From assembly GCA_017302715.1 (NCBI GenBank), contig JAFLCD010000004.1:62001-126000 (forward strand): 64,000 nucleotides of DNA, written 5' to 3'. The notes below the pieces were generated by a model that had not been told where the DNA came from, searched no databases, and was given only the letters and a program-made list of their open reading frames with translations. Each line of letters begins with the position of its first letter. Positions within the stretch are counted from its first letter, which is position 1. Positions 52,090 to 61,305 of the stretch are shown here, one piece after another. Origin of the DNA: Deltaproteobacteria bacterium (GTDB lineage Bacteria > Bdellovibrionota > UBA2394). The position numbers and the translations under genes are program-made.

Positions 52090-52590
52090 CTATTTTCTCT
52101 CATAAGTCACAAAAGAAAATTCGCAGGGCTCGGGTAAAACTTGTGAGCTATCTCGTTCGCTAATGATTTTAAAATCTTTTTTAAAATCGACTTCAGGAAA
52201 ATACGCATCGCCTTCAAATTTCTGATGAATAAAAGTCATATAAAATCTTTGAATATGGGGAAGAGCCCATTTGTAAATTTCAGCTCCACCCACAATAAAA
52301 ACTTCATCCTCTGGAGTAGATTCTCTTTCGATGGTGGAGATCGCTTTTTCTAGCGTTGGAAAAATTTCAATTCCTTTGGCGCTAAAAGAAGGTTGGCGAG
52401 TGATCACAATATTTCTTCGCTTCGGAAGCGGCCGCCCAATCGATTCAAAAGTTTTGCGTCCCATGATGATCGTTTTTTCGAGTGTTGTTTTTTTAAAGTG
52501 TTCGAGATCTTCGGGAATATGCCACGGCAATTTATTGTGAACGCCAATCACTCGATCATCGGTCATGGCAGCTATGGCACACAAAATCAT
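52090..52590 (-). CDS. folA: Dihydrofolate reductase
   Basis: Reduces dihydrofolate to tetrahydrofolate with NADPH; the product of thymidylate synthase is thus recycled. The 166-residue protein has the start [31 protein letters not shown], split here as: Met20-loop analogue [14 protein letters not shown] with the catalytic acidic residue (PEDL), [21 protein letters not shown] (cofactor binding) and [14 protein letters not shown]. The ATG overlaps the thyA stop as ATGA, so the pair is translationally coupled. Confidence 0.96.
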   Translation of the reverse strand: MILCAIAAMTDDRVIGVHNKLPWHIPEDLEHFKKTTLEKTIIMGRKTFESIGRPLPKRRNIVITRQPSFSAKGIEIFPTLEKAISTIERESTPEDEVFIVGGAEIYKWALPHIQRFYMTFIHQKFEGDAYFPEVDFKKDFKIISERDSSQVLPEPCEFSFVTYERK

Positions 52591-53396
52591 ACGGCAATCG
52601 GCGCCTTGATCGCCGGATGAGGATCGTAATTTTCTAAAGTAAAATCTTCGAATTTAAATTCAAAAATATTTTTCACGGCAGGATTAATTTTCATAAGTGG
52701 AAATTTTCTGATGTCTCGCGAGAGCTGCTCTTTCGCTTGATCCATATGATTAAGATATAAATGAGCATCGCCTAAAGTATGCACGAAAGTCCCGGGTTTC
52801 AGATCGCAAACTTGAGCCACCATCATGGTAAGCAATGCGTAGCTTGCAATATTAAATGGAACTCCTAAAAAAATATCAGCACTTCGCTGATAAAGCTGGC
52901 ATGAAAGTCGCTTATCTCCATGCACATAAAACTGAAACATGGTGTGACAAGGTGGAAGCGCCATTTGATCGACGTCACTTACATTCCAAGCGCTGACGAT
53001 ATGTCGCCTCGACTGAGGATTTTTTTTGAGCTGTTCGATGAGTTTTGAAATTTGATCGATGCCGCCAGCCGTCTCACCAAATTTTTTTCCCCAATGCCTC
53101 CACTGATAGCCATAGACGGGACCTAAATCTCCATTGGCATCCGCCCATTCATCCCAAATCGTGACTTTATTTTCATGCAGATATTTTAAATTGGTTTCGC
53201 CTTTTAAAAACCAAAGAAGTTCATGGATGATCGAGCGCAGATGAAGCTTTTTTGTCGTGAGCAGCGGAAAACTTTCGCTCAAATCGTATCGGCATTGATA
53301 GCCGAATAGACTTAAAGTTCCCGTGCCCGTTCGATCGGCGCGCTTTTCGCCTTTTTCGAGAACATTCTTTAATAAATTTAAATAATCTGATTCCAT
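52587..53396 (-). CDS. thyA: Thymidylate synthase
   Basis: Methylates dUMP to dTMP using methylenetetrahydrofolate. The 269-residue chain is full length for the short bacterial form. Catalytic Cys150 lies in [22 protein letters not shown] supplies the phosphate-binding arginines; [19 protein letters not shown] is the dUMP site; and the chain ends KAPIAV as in many ThyA. First gene of the thyA-folA operon; the promoter should lie within 53397-53472, where the MarC gene diverges. Confidence 0.97.
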   Translation of the reverse strand: MESDYLNLLKNVLEKGEKRADRTGTGTLSLFGYQCRYDLSESFPLLTTKKLHLRSIIHELLWFLKGETNLKYLHENKVTIWDEWADANGDLGPVYGYQWRHWGKKFGETAGGIDQISKLIEQLKKNPQSRRHIVSAWNVSDVDQMALPPCHTMFQFYVHGDKRLSCQLYQRSADIFLGVPFNIASYALLTMMVAQVCDLKPGTFVHTLGDAHLYLNHMDQAKEQLSRDIRKFPLMKINPAVKNIFEFKFEDFTLENYDPHPAIKAPIAV

Positions 53397-53472
53397 CGGC
53401 CACTTTGTTTTACCGAAGACTTTGTCCTTTTGTCATTTCTTTGCGAAAAAAAAGCAGTCATAATTTAAAACT

Positions 53473-54075
53473 ATGTCTTCTCATCTTTTAAGTGACTTTA
53501 CGCTTTCGTTTTTACCTCTGTTTGTAGCCATCGATGTGATCGGCATTTTGCCGGTGTTTCTGGGATATACGCAGGAATTAAATCCCCAAGAAAAGAAAAC
53601 CCTGATCACGCATGCCACCTGGACAGCTTTGGCCATTTCACTCGTTTTTTTATTCGCCGGGAAAATTATTTTTTCGATTTTAGGAATCGATGAAAATGAT
53701 TTTCGAATCGCAGGGGGTTTGATTCTTTTGATTACGGCGATTCATGATATGTCGGCCTCGAGTCAGCAACCTCGAAAGCCTTCCACTTTTGTCGGAGTGG
53801 TGCCGATTGGAATTCCACTCATTATGGGACCTGCTGCGCTGACGACGATTTTGATTTCGGTAGATAGTTATGGTTTGCCCATTACGGTTTGCACTTTGCT
53901 TGCGAATCTTTTGATTGTCTGGATTCTTTTTCAAAAATCGACTTGGATTACTAAAATTGTAGGCGAAGCGGGTGCTCGAGCTTTTGGTAAAGTCATGGCA
54001 CTCTTTTTGGCGGCCATCGCGATTATGATGATTCGAGTTGGTGTCACCGGAACTATTCAGCAGTTTGTAAAATGA
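53473..54075 (+). CDS. MarC-family integral membrane protein
   Basis: 200-residue, six-helix inner-membrane protein with both conserved MarC repeats (FLPLFVAIDVIGILPVFLGYT near the start and VVPIGIPLIMGPAALTTIL in the middle). Same family as the gene at 15085 but not a close copy. Substrate unsettled. Its stop overlaps the next start as ATGA (54072-54075), so it is coupled to an MFS transporter gene. Confidence 0.9.
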   Translation: MSSHLLSDFTLSFLPLFVAIDVIGILPVFLGYTQELNPQEKKTLITHATWTALAISLVFLFAGKIIFSILGIDENDFRIAGGLILLITAIHDMSASSQQPRKPSTFVGVVPIGIPLIMGPAALTTILISVDSYGLPITVCTLLANLLIVWILFQKSTWITKIVGEAGARAFGKVMALFLAAIAIMMIRVGVTGTIQQFVK

Positions 54076-55280
54076 GAAAAGTTTTAAATACCACCGTCAT
54101 CGTTTCAGCGCTCGGATACTTCGTTGATATTTACGATCTACTTTTGTTTAGCATCGTTCGTGTCGCGAGTTTGAAGGATCTCGGAATTGCAGATGAACAT
54201 ATTTTAGAGAACGGTGTTTTTCTTTTAAACTGCCAAATGACAGGAATGCTTGTCGGCGGAATTTTTTGGGGAATTCTCGGAGATAAAAAAGGAAGACTTT
54301 CGGTTTTGTTTGGTTCGATCTTTCTTTATTCAATCGCGAATATTTTGAATGGATTTGTTCACACGGTTGAAATGTACGCAGTCTTAAGATTTTTTGCGGG
54401 ACTTGGACTTGCCGGAGAACTAGGTGCCGCCATCACTCTCGTGGCTGAAATTCTTCCCAAAGAAAATCGCGGATATGGGACTGCTATTGTGGCCGGAGTG
54501 GGAATCATGGGTGCTGTAGTTGCCGGACTTGTAGGAGATATTTTTCACTGGCGAACGGCTTACTTTATCGGCGGCGGATTGGGTTTGCTTTTACTCGTGA
54601 TGCGAATCTCGATGTTTGAATCGGGAATGTATAAGTCACTTCAAACTCAGAATGTAAAAAAAGGCGATCTGTGGATGCTGATCGGAGATCGAAAGCGTTT
54701 GCTTAAATATATTGCCTGTATTTTAGTCGGCGTTCCTCTTTGGTTTGTCGTAGGAATTTTGATCACACTTTCACCTGAACTAGGTGAAGCCCTTCAAGTG
54801 CAAGGTCCCGTTTCGGCGCTGAAAGCGGTGATGTATTCTTATTTTGCACTTTCGCTCGGAGATATCTTGAGCGGCTTTTTAAGTCAGTATTTTAAAACGA
54901 GAAAAAAAGTTCTCTTTGTATTTTTGGGACTCACTTATTTTTTTGTTCTCGCTTACGTTTTTTCTTCGGGCCTCAGCGTGCAGTCCTTTTACTGGCTATG
55001 TTTTGCGCTCGGCTTTGGCGCGGGATATTGGGCTGTCTTTATGACGGTCGCCGCCGAGCAATTTGGTACAAATTTGCGAGCCACCGTTGCCACGACTGCT
55101 CCCAATTTCGTGCGAGGAGCAGTTGTTCCGATGACTCTTGGATTTCAAATTCTCAGTCATTATATAAGTTTACCCATGGCTGCTTTAGCGGTGGGCACGA
55201 TCGTGATTGCACTTGCAGTAATTTCTACTGCCTATCTTTCTGAAACTCATGCTAAAGATCTCGATTACTTAGAACATTAA
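54072..55280 (+). CDS. MFS transporter, sugar/metabolite-proton symporter type
   Basis: 402-residue twelve-helix transporter. The first helix region VIVSALGYFVDIYDLLLFSIVRV and the loop GGIFWGILGDKKGRLSVLFGSI are typical of the SP/MHS branch of metabolite-proton symporters (aromatic acids, citrate, proline and others). FFAGLGLAGELGAAITLVAEILPKENRG is the characteristic helix 4 motif. ATGA overlap with the marC gene shows translational coupling. Substrate unknown. Confidence 0.9.
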   Translation: MRKVLNTTVIVSALGYFVDIYDLLLFSIVRVASLKDLGIADEHILENGVFLLNCQMTGMLVGGIFWGILGDKKGRLSVLFGSIFLYSIANILNGFVHTVEMYAVLRFFAGLGLAGELGAAITLVAEILPKENRGYGTAIVAGVGIMGAVVAGLVGDIFHWRTAYFIGGGLGLLLLVMRISMFESGMYKSLQTQNVKKGDLWMLIGDRKRLLKYIACILVGVPLWFVVGILITLSPELGEALQVQGPVSALKAVMYSYFALSLGDILSGFLSQYFKTRKKVLFVFLGLTYFFVLAYVFSSGLSVQSFYWLCFALGFGAGYWAVFMTVAAEQFGTNLRATVATTAPNFVRGAVVPMTLGFQILSHYISLPMAALAVGTIVIALAVISTAYLSETHAKDLDYLEH

Positions 55281-55307
55281 TCTGAATTTTTAAAAAAGAG
55301 GTGTTTC

Positions 55308-56270
55308 TTGAGACGCATGGGTTTCTTTTTCATTTGTAGTTTTTTATTTCTTAGTAACATGGGCGCTTTCGCGCAATCCGCTCTGTCTTTAGAAAACGTT
55401 GGTCTTGAATATGATCGAACAGATACTCGAGCTCATCGTGGCGTTTATTATTATATCAAGGATGGGAGCGACATTCGTTCTTATTTCATATCGAATCTAT
55501 TTTTAGAAGATCCATCAGGATTTATAGCTGGAGATATCTTCGTCAGAGGAAATGATCTTCTTTTTTTTAGCGACGTTGATAAGGAGTCTATTCGCTTAGG
55601 TACTTTAAATTCAGAAATTAAATATACAGGTGTTGCGAACTCTAGATTTGCAAAAAGATTGATTACGTTTGTGCCGCAAGTGTCGGTTTTGCGAGGTTCA
55701 AATACTGAGCTCGGAATTCATTTTAAAATTAACGAACTTTTTGTCTCGATGGCAACAAAGCAAGGTCCAAGTATTTTAACACGAGAGTGGAATGTAAAAA
55801 GATATCAGAACGAAGTTAAAATATTTGATGAAGCCTTGGATCGATCGCTAACTGGGCAATTCGATCTGGTTTCAGAAAGTGTTCAAAGAAGTTTTTGGGC
55901 GAAAAGATTCGACACGATGTTTCCTGCAATGAAGTTTTTTTTAGATCGTCGCTCCACTTTTCCTGCTTTAGCTACTTTAGGTGAATTGTCGCTTTTAAGT
56001 TTAAAATTTCCGCGAAGTTCAAATGGAATTTACGAAGAAGGAATGAACGCTCAAATTGAAATGACAGAGCCGAATGGAAAAATGCTCATTACTGCAGGTA
56101 AGCGAACTCCTTTTGGTGGAAAATTAAATATCGAAATAACACCCATTGGAGACGTGGGAGACAATTGGAACGGTTATATGTCAGTTAAATTAACACGCGG
56201 TGGATTTTTAAGACTTCCGCGCACGATTGAAGCTGTCTTTTGCGCATCAACCATTCGTAAATTAAATTAA
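55308..56270 (+). CDS. Exported protein of unknown function
   Basis: 320-residue protein with a signal peptide (FFFICSFLFLSNMGAFA, then QSALS). The mature part is rich in short strands and has no motif I can name; it ends with a possible Ig-like or beta-sandwich region (GKLNIEITPIGDVGDNWNGY). GAGGTG lies 6 nt before the TTG at 55308 and 15 nt before an ATG at 55317, so I accept TTG as start. It follows the MFS gene by 27 bp on the same strand and may share its transcript. Its stop is 1 bp from that of the convergent gene. Confidence 0.75.
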   Translation: MRRMGFFFICSFLFLSNMGAFAQSALSLENVGLEYDRTDTRAHRGVYYYIKDGSDIRSYFISNLFLEDPSGFIAGDIFVRGNDLLFFSDVDKESIRLGTLNSEIKYTGVANSRFAKRLITFVPQVSVLRGSNTELGIHFKINELFVSMATKQGPSILTREWNVKRYQNEVKIFDEALDRSLTGQFDLVSESVQRSFWAKRFDTMFPAMKFFLDRRSTFPALATLGELSLLSLKFPRSSNGIYEEGMNAQIEMTEPNGKMLITAGKRTPFGGKLNIEITPIGDVGDNWNGYMSVKLTRGGFLRLPRTIEAVFCASTIRKLN

Positions 56271-56271
56271 T

Positions 56272-57249
56272 TTACCAACCTAAGACGTACGCAAACACAA
56301 GCGGAGCGACGATCGAAGCGTCGGATTCGATAATGAACTTTGGAGTTTCGACTCCCAGTTTGCCCCAAGTAATTTTTTCGTTTGGAACTGCGCCAGAATA
56401 TGAACCATAGCTCGTCGTTGAATCAGAGATTTGGCAAAAGTAGGCCCAAAGTGGAACGTCGGTTCGTTTTAAATCTTGATGAAGAAGCGGAACTACACAA
56501 ATAGGAAAATCGCCTGCGATTCCGCCACCAATTTGAAAAAATCCAATTTGAGATTTTGGTGCGACTTCTCCATACCATTTGCAAAGCTCTGTCATATATT
56601 CAATGCCGCTACGAACGGTGTGTACATTTTTGATCTCACCTGAAATGCAATAGCTCGCAAAAATATTTCCTAAAGTAGAATCTTCCCAACCTGGAACAAA
56701 AATCGGCAGATTTTTTTCGGCTGCGGCAAGAAGCCATGAATTTTTAGGATCAATCTGATAGGATGGAACCAATTTTCCTTCTCTTAAAATTTTGTAAAAA
56801 AATTCGTGTGGAAAAAGTGGCTTATTATTTTTATCGGCATCCTTCCAGGCCTCGAACATAAATTTTTCGATGCGTCGAATGGCCTCTTCTTCGGGAATGC
56901 AAGTGTCGGTCACTCGATTGAGATGGCGATTTAAAAGCTTGAGTTCATCTTGGGCGGTGAGATCTCGGTAATTCGGAACTCGAACATAATGCTCATGAGC
57001 GACCAAATTAAAAACATCTTCTTCAAGATTGGCGCCGGTGCAACAAATGCCATGAACTTTTCCCTGACGAATCATTTCGGCGAGCGAGAGGCCAAGTTCG
57101 GCCGAGCTCATCGCTCCCGCCAAAGTTACAAACATTTTTCCGTTCTTCTGAAGAAGATCGTTGTAACTTTCGGCTGCATCGACCAAAGTAGCAGAGTTGA
57201 AATGGCGAAAATGATGTTTTATAAATTGACTGATAGGGCCTTTGCTCAT
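56272..57249 (-). CDS. Deoxyhypusine synthase-family protein
   Basis: 325-residue enzyme of the deoxyhypusine synthase fold, which uses NAD and spermidine. The catalytic lysine is kept (Lys297 in ITWGKLGVE), as are the NAD-site motifs TLAGAMSSAELGLSLAEMI, GICCTGANLEEDVF and GFFQIGGGIAGDFP. Bacteria lack the eIF5A substrate of the eukaryotic enzyme; related bacterial proteins make homospermidine or have unknown polyamine roles, and that is the likelier function here. The ATG at 57249 is chosen over an upstream extension with no family match. A pair of convergent stops with the exported-protein gene lies downstream. Confidence 0.88.
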   Translation of the reverse strand: MSKGPISQFIKHHFRHFNSATLVDAAESYNDLLQKNGKMFVTLAGAMSSAELGLSLAEMIRQGKVHGICCTGANLEEDVFNLVAHEHYVRVPNYRDLTAQDELKLLNRHLNRVTDTCIPEEEAIRRIEKFMFEAWKDADKNNKPLFPHEFFYKILREGKLVPSYQIDPKNSWLLAAAEKNLPIFVPGWEDSTLGNIFASYCISGEIKNVHTVRSGIEYMTELCKWYGEVAPKSQIGFFQIGGGIAGDFPICVVPLLHQDLKRTDVPLWAYFCQISDSTTSYGSYSGAVPNEKITWGKLGVETPKFIIESDASIVAPLVFAYVLGW

Positions 57250-57302
57250 ACCCAAATTTATAGAAATAGCAGGGCCGACTAACAAGATTTATTTGGTGAA
57301 TA

Positions 57303-58568
57303 ATGTCTCCAACGATGATTCAAATCTTAAGTACCGTCTTTTTTGCCTGCGCGATCGTGCATACATTCACGGCTCAGAAAATTTTACAATTTTCTCATCA
57401 TTTTAAGACAGGCTCTGTTCGCTATCAGTTTTTTCACATTTTGGGCGAGGTTGAAGTCAGCTTTGCAGTTTGGGCGGGCGTTTTTATTTTTTCTTCGAGT
57501 TTGGTGAGTTCTCCGTTTCAGGTCGTGGGTTCGCTTGAAAAATTAAATTTTACGGAGCCCCTTTTCGTTTTTGTAATGATGAGCATTGCTGCGACTCGTC
57601 CTGTACTGGAATTTGCACAATCTGTGATAGAATTTTTTTCAAAAATGATTCCGCTTTCTCGGCCGATATCTTTTTATCTTTCACTCATGATTTTTGGCCC
57701 TCTCTTAGGAAGCTTGATCACTGAACCCGCCGCCATGGCCGTGACGGCGCTTTTGTTAAAGCGAGATTTTTTTGATCGAGAAGTTTCGACTCGATTTAAA
57801 TATATTTCAATCGCCGTCCTATTTGTAAATATTTCGGTCGGCGGAGTTTTAACTTCATTTGCCGCTCCTCCAGTATTAATGGTGGCCAAGCATTGGAATT
57901 GGGATTCACTTTTTATGCTCAATCATTTTGGATGGAAAGCTACGCTGATTGTTGGCATCAATGCAATTTTTGCGAGCTTAATTTTACGAGATGAAATTTC
58001 AAAGATCCGTCCCACTCAAAAATTTTCAAAAGAGAAAACATCTTTGATTTTACAATTTATCTATTTGTTTTTTATTTTTTCTGTCGTGGTGATGGCGCAT
58101 CACGCCGTTGCTTTTGTTGGAGTCTTTATTCTTTTCTTAGGTGCACATTTTATTACTGCAAAATATCAGGAGTCGCTGCGACTCAAAGAAAGTTTTTTGG
58201 TCGCCCTTTTTTTGGCGGGCTTAGTTGTTTTAGGAAGCGATCAAGCGTGGTGGCTTCAGCCAGTTCTCAGTAAGTTGAACGCATTCTCTCTTTTTATAGG
58301 AGCAAGCGCGTTGACCGCGATCACAGACAATGCGGCTTTGACGTATTTAGGTGCGAGAGTTGAAAATGTTTCTGAGCTTTTTAAATACGCTTTGGTCGCA
58401 GGAGCTGTTGCTGGTGGAGGGCTGACGGTGATTGCGAACGCTCCAAATCCTGCAGGTTATTCTATTTTGAAATCGTCGTTTGGAGACGAAGGTGTAAGTG
58501 CCGGAAAACTTTTTTGCTATGCCCTCGCACCTACTTTTGTTGCCATTTTTTGTTTCTGGTTTCTCTAA
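57303..58568 (+). CDS. Putative Na+/H+ antiporter family membrane protein
   Basis: 421-residue inner-membrane protein with ten or more hydrophobic helices. The HHFKTGSVRYQFFHILGEVEVSF segment, the LLGSLITEPAAMAVTALLL segment and the C-terminal SALTAITDNAALTYLGA and GLTVIANAPNPAGYSIL motifs match the putative Na+/H+ antiporter family (PF07399-like). The pairs TEPAA and TDNAA, each followed by small residues, look like the repeated ion-binding sites of an inverted repeat. Ion specificity is unproven. It diverges from the deoxyhypusine-synthase-like gene with 53 bp between starts. Confidence 0.85.
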   Translation: MSPTMIQILSTVFFACAIVHTFTAQKILQFSHHFKTGSVRYQFFHILGEVEVSFAVWAGVFIFSSSLVSSPFQVVGSLEKLNFTEPLFVFVMMSIAATRPVLEFAQSVIEFFSKMIPLSRPISFYLSLMIFGPLLGSLITEPAAMAVTALLLKRDFFDREVSTRFKYISIAVLFVNISVGGVLTSFAAPPVLMVAKHWNWDSLFMLNHFGWKATLIVGINAIFASLILRDEISKIRPTQKFSKEKTSLILQFIYLFFIFSVVVMAHHAVAFVGVFILFLGAHFITAKYQESLRLKESFLVALFLAGLVVLGSDQAWWLQPVLSKLNAFSLFIGASALTAITDNAALTYLGARVENVSELFKYALVAGAVAGGGLTVIANAPNPAGYSILKSSFGDEGVSAGKLFCYALAPTFVAIFCFWFL

Positions 58569-58617
58569 AAAAAATTTCTAACGTCTTCGGTTGGGGCCGC
58601 GCGTCACAGCTATTTCA

Positions 58618-58646
58618 TTGACCTGGAGCGATGGGTCATATGAAAA
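58618..58646 (+). promoter_or_regulatory. Possible promoter of the metalloprotease gene
   Basis: TTGACC (58618-58623) with a 17-bp spacer and TGAAAA (58641-58646). The -10 box is weak (a shift by one gives GAAAAT), so the assignment is tentative. It would place the start about 45 bp before the ATG at 58695. Confidence 0.35.
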
Positions 58647-58694
58647 TAAATAAGTAAAACTTAAGTGGTTTCAAAAAATTCTCGGGGGGGATTC

Positions 58695-61295
58695 ATGAAA
58701 AGAAATTTAATGTGGGTGGTGGCATCCATTGGTCTTTTTGCAGCAGCATGTTCATCAGAAAAAAATGAGCCGATTCAAAATTCATTCGGCGTACATACGC
58801 CAACAACGTCTGGCGATGAAGCAGCCATTGCTCCAGAGGCAACTGACTTCGACAAATCACGAATTTCAATTTCTAAATCGGCTTTAAATAAAAATTTTCT
58901 TCTTCAAGCTAATTTAATTACACAAATGTTACTGCCACAATTTACGGGACTTAAATCTCGAGTGGTCACTTTTAAGCTTCGTGGTGATCAATTAGCGATG
59001 CTTCAATCTCCAGAAGGTGGAACACTCACCAATGAACTTCCACAGAATATGATTCTGGCAGTTTTTCCTGTTAACAAAATGGATGGCGACCGAATTTATT
59101 TCGACTTCAACAAAGGTATGTCTAATATTTTCGCAATTGCCGATTGGTATGCCTCAGATTTTCAAGGTGCTCAGTGGGCTCCTGATCTTTTTTCATTACC
59201 TGCAGCTCAATCCTATATCGAGAGCGCAGAATTTTCTGGCGATAACAAATTGATGATTCGCCAAGTCGCTACTTTTGATGCTGGCTCGCAAGGAATTATT
59301 CCACTTGAAGTGAAATATTATCTTCAACCTTATCAACCGAACCCAAACTTCAAGCCAACAAAATCTAAAGGCTTCGATCAAATGGGATTCTTTGAAGTAG
59401 CTCCGATCATCAATACCAAGGGAGTCTCGACGACCTACGCAACCAAATGGGATATTTCAAAGCCTGTTGTGTATTCGATTTCAAGCAACACTCCTGCGGA
59501 TTATCGCCAGGCGATTGTAGACGGAGTTCTCTATTGGAATAAAATTTTTGGAAAAGAAGTTGTTCAAGTAGTGGATGCACCAGCGGGTGTTTCAGCTCCA
59601 GACATGAACCACAATGTGATTCAGTGGGTAAATTGGGATGATGCAGGTTTTGCTTATGCCGATGCTCAGATGGATCCCCTTACTGGCGAAATCACACACG
59701 CTCAAATTTTTCTCACCTCTGCTTTTGCAGCGATTGGAAAACAGCGAGCCAGTGATTTACTTGCAAAAAACACAGTGGAAGCTTTGAAGAAAGGGCTCAA
59801 GCCCGTTCAAACTTTCGATGCAAAGAAAATGTTTGATCCTAAAGCTGCGAATCCAAAGTCAGAAACTGCAAAAAAGTTTATCACTTTGCGAGGCTTTGCT
59901 CAGCAGCCGATGTGTTCTTTAGATGTGAAGAAAACTTTGACCGAAGGTGTTCAACGACTTCGCAGCCAAAACATGGATGAAGCAACCATTCTTAAATTTG
60001 CTCAAGACTATATGAGAGAAGTTGTGGCTCATGAAGTAGGTCATACTTTAGGACTTCGGCATAATTTTGCTGGATCGACCGCGCAAAATTTCTCGATGAT
60101 AGAAAAAGATCAGCTTGTTGCTCAATACATCAAAGACGGAATGGTCAAAGATGGAATTGTAACTTCAAGTACGGTAATGGATTATCAAACTTTTGAAGAA
60201 TCTGTATTTACCGGAAATATCGTAGGAAATTCTTCTTACCCACTCGAATACGATGTCAAAGCGATCGAATTTTTGTATTCAGGAAAAAAATTCAAGAATA
60301 TGGATGTTCCTCTTTTCTGTACGGACTCGTATTTGCAGGCAAGATTTGCAGATTGTACCTACTTTGATGCAGGCGCCAACGTATTCGAGCAAACTCCCTA
60401 TGGGTATAACGACAGGTTGAAAGCTTTTCCTGTAACTCTTGAAAATCTTTTTAAATCTCTACGTCAACCTATGGATGAAGATGAAAGACCATTTAGTTTT
60501 GATAATATTCCGCTCACTGGAGCCGACGTGTCAGCCTATATGATCGAGCCTCTGATTCCTGCAGCGATTGGTCTCATCAGAAGCTATCACTTTATGAAAA
60601 TGTTTCAGGCATTTGATTTTCAAGTTTCTGATCTGCCTGCATTTTTTGCTGCCGAAGATGCTTATGTATCTGCTGATGTTTCAAAGCTCGGTGGACTCTC
60701 AAGCCTTTTCACTTCGATGCCTTCGACTTATGCAAAAGCTGGATTTAAATCTTTTCAAGAACTCGTCGTTGCAAATCAAGGCAAAGTTTATTCTGACGAA
60801 GACGTGACTAAGCTGCTCGTTTTTGGAAAAAAATTCTTTAGAGAAGTTCAGGATGAAACCGCGCTCATGGATATAAATTTCATTTCGCAATTTGTTCATT
60901 ATTCAACGCAAGTTCGAGCTGATTTTAAGCCTCTCTTTATTGCAAAAATAATGAATTATCTTTTGGCGACAGAAGGTAGCGATATTTTGTATCCAAAAAC
61001 GACTCTCAAGCGAAAATCTGTTTGGGGTAAAGAGATTGTAGTGGATGTAAAATTACCTCAGTTAGCATTTGGAGCGAATGCGAGAACGAATATCATCTCT
61101 CAAAATCTTACCTACTTAACGGCGGCTGAAATTCAAACCGCAAAAGCTCAGACCACGGCTATGATTGAGTCTGCGTTTGGTGGCATAAGTCTCGATTCAA
61201 TCGACCAAGGTGGATTGAATGCCGAGCTTAATCAGTGGCTCAATGATCAGATGAAGGTTCTTAAAGCCTTCGATGCTGTAGTTTTGCCAAAATAA
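58695..61295 (+). CDS. Zinc-dependent metzincin lipoprotein
   Basis: 866-residue exported protease-like lipoprotein. A lipobox (AAAC, Cys19) follows a signal peptide (MWVVASIGLFAA). The zinc motif HEVGHTLGLRH (His446, Glu447, His450, His456) and a Met-turn (SSTVMDY, Met495) place it in the metzincin group, close to the DUF4953/DUF5117-type zinc-dependent metalloproteases. Upstream, residues 230-330 contain YSISSNTPADYRQAIVDGVLYWNK, the usual pre-catalytic segment. The protein should sit on the periplasmic or outer face of a membrane. The ATG at 58695 follows a run of seven G; an in-frame ATG or GTG upstream would add ten residues. No inhibitor or secretion gene is adjacent. Confidence 0.88.
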   Translation: MKRNLMWVVASIGLFAAACSSEKNEPIQNSFGVHTPTTSGDEAAIAPEATDFDKSRISISKSALNKNFLLQANLITQMLLPQFTGLKSRVVTFKLRGDQLAMLQSPEGGTLTNELPQNMILAVFPVNKMDGDRIYFDFNKGMSNIFAIADWYASDFQGAQWAPDLFSLPAAQSYIESAEFSGDNKLMIRQVATFDAGSQGIIPLEVKYYLQPYQPNPNFKPTKSKGFDQMGFFEVAPIINTKGVSTTYATKWDISKPVVYSISSNTPADYRQAIVDGVLYWNKIFGKEVVQVVDAPAGVSAPDMNHNVIQWVNWDDAGFAYADAQMDPLTGEITHAQIFLTSAFAAIGKQRASDLLAKNTVEALKKGLKPVQTFDAKKMFDPKAANPKSETAKKFITLRGFAQQPMCSLDVKKTLTEGVQRLRSQNMDEATILKFAQDYMREVVAHEVGHTLGLRHNFAGSTAQNFSMIEKDQLVAQYIKDGMVKDGIVTSSTVMDYQTFEESVFTGNIVGNSSYPLEYDVKAIEFLYSGKKFKNMDVPLFCTDSYLQARFADCTYFDAGANVFEQTPYGYNDRLKAFPVTLENLFKSLRQPMDEDERPFSFDNIPLTGADVSAYMIEPLIPAAIGLIRSYHFMKMFQAFDFQVSDLPAFFAAEDAYVSADVSKLGGLSSLFTSMPSTYAKAGFKSFQELVVANQGKVYSDEDVTKLLVFGKKFFREVQDETALMDINFISQFVHYSTQVRADFKPLFIAKIMNYLLATEGSDILYPKTTLKRKSVWGKEIVVDVKLPQLAFGANARTNIISQNLTYLTAAEIQTAKAQTTAMIESAFGGISLDSIDQGGLNAELNQWLNDQMKVLKAFDAVVLPK

Positions 61296-61305
61296 GTTCA
61301 CGAAC

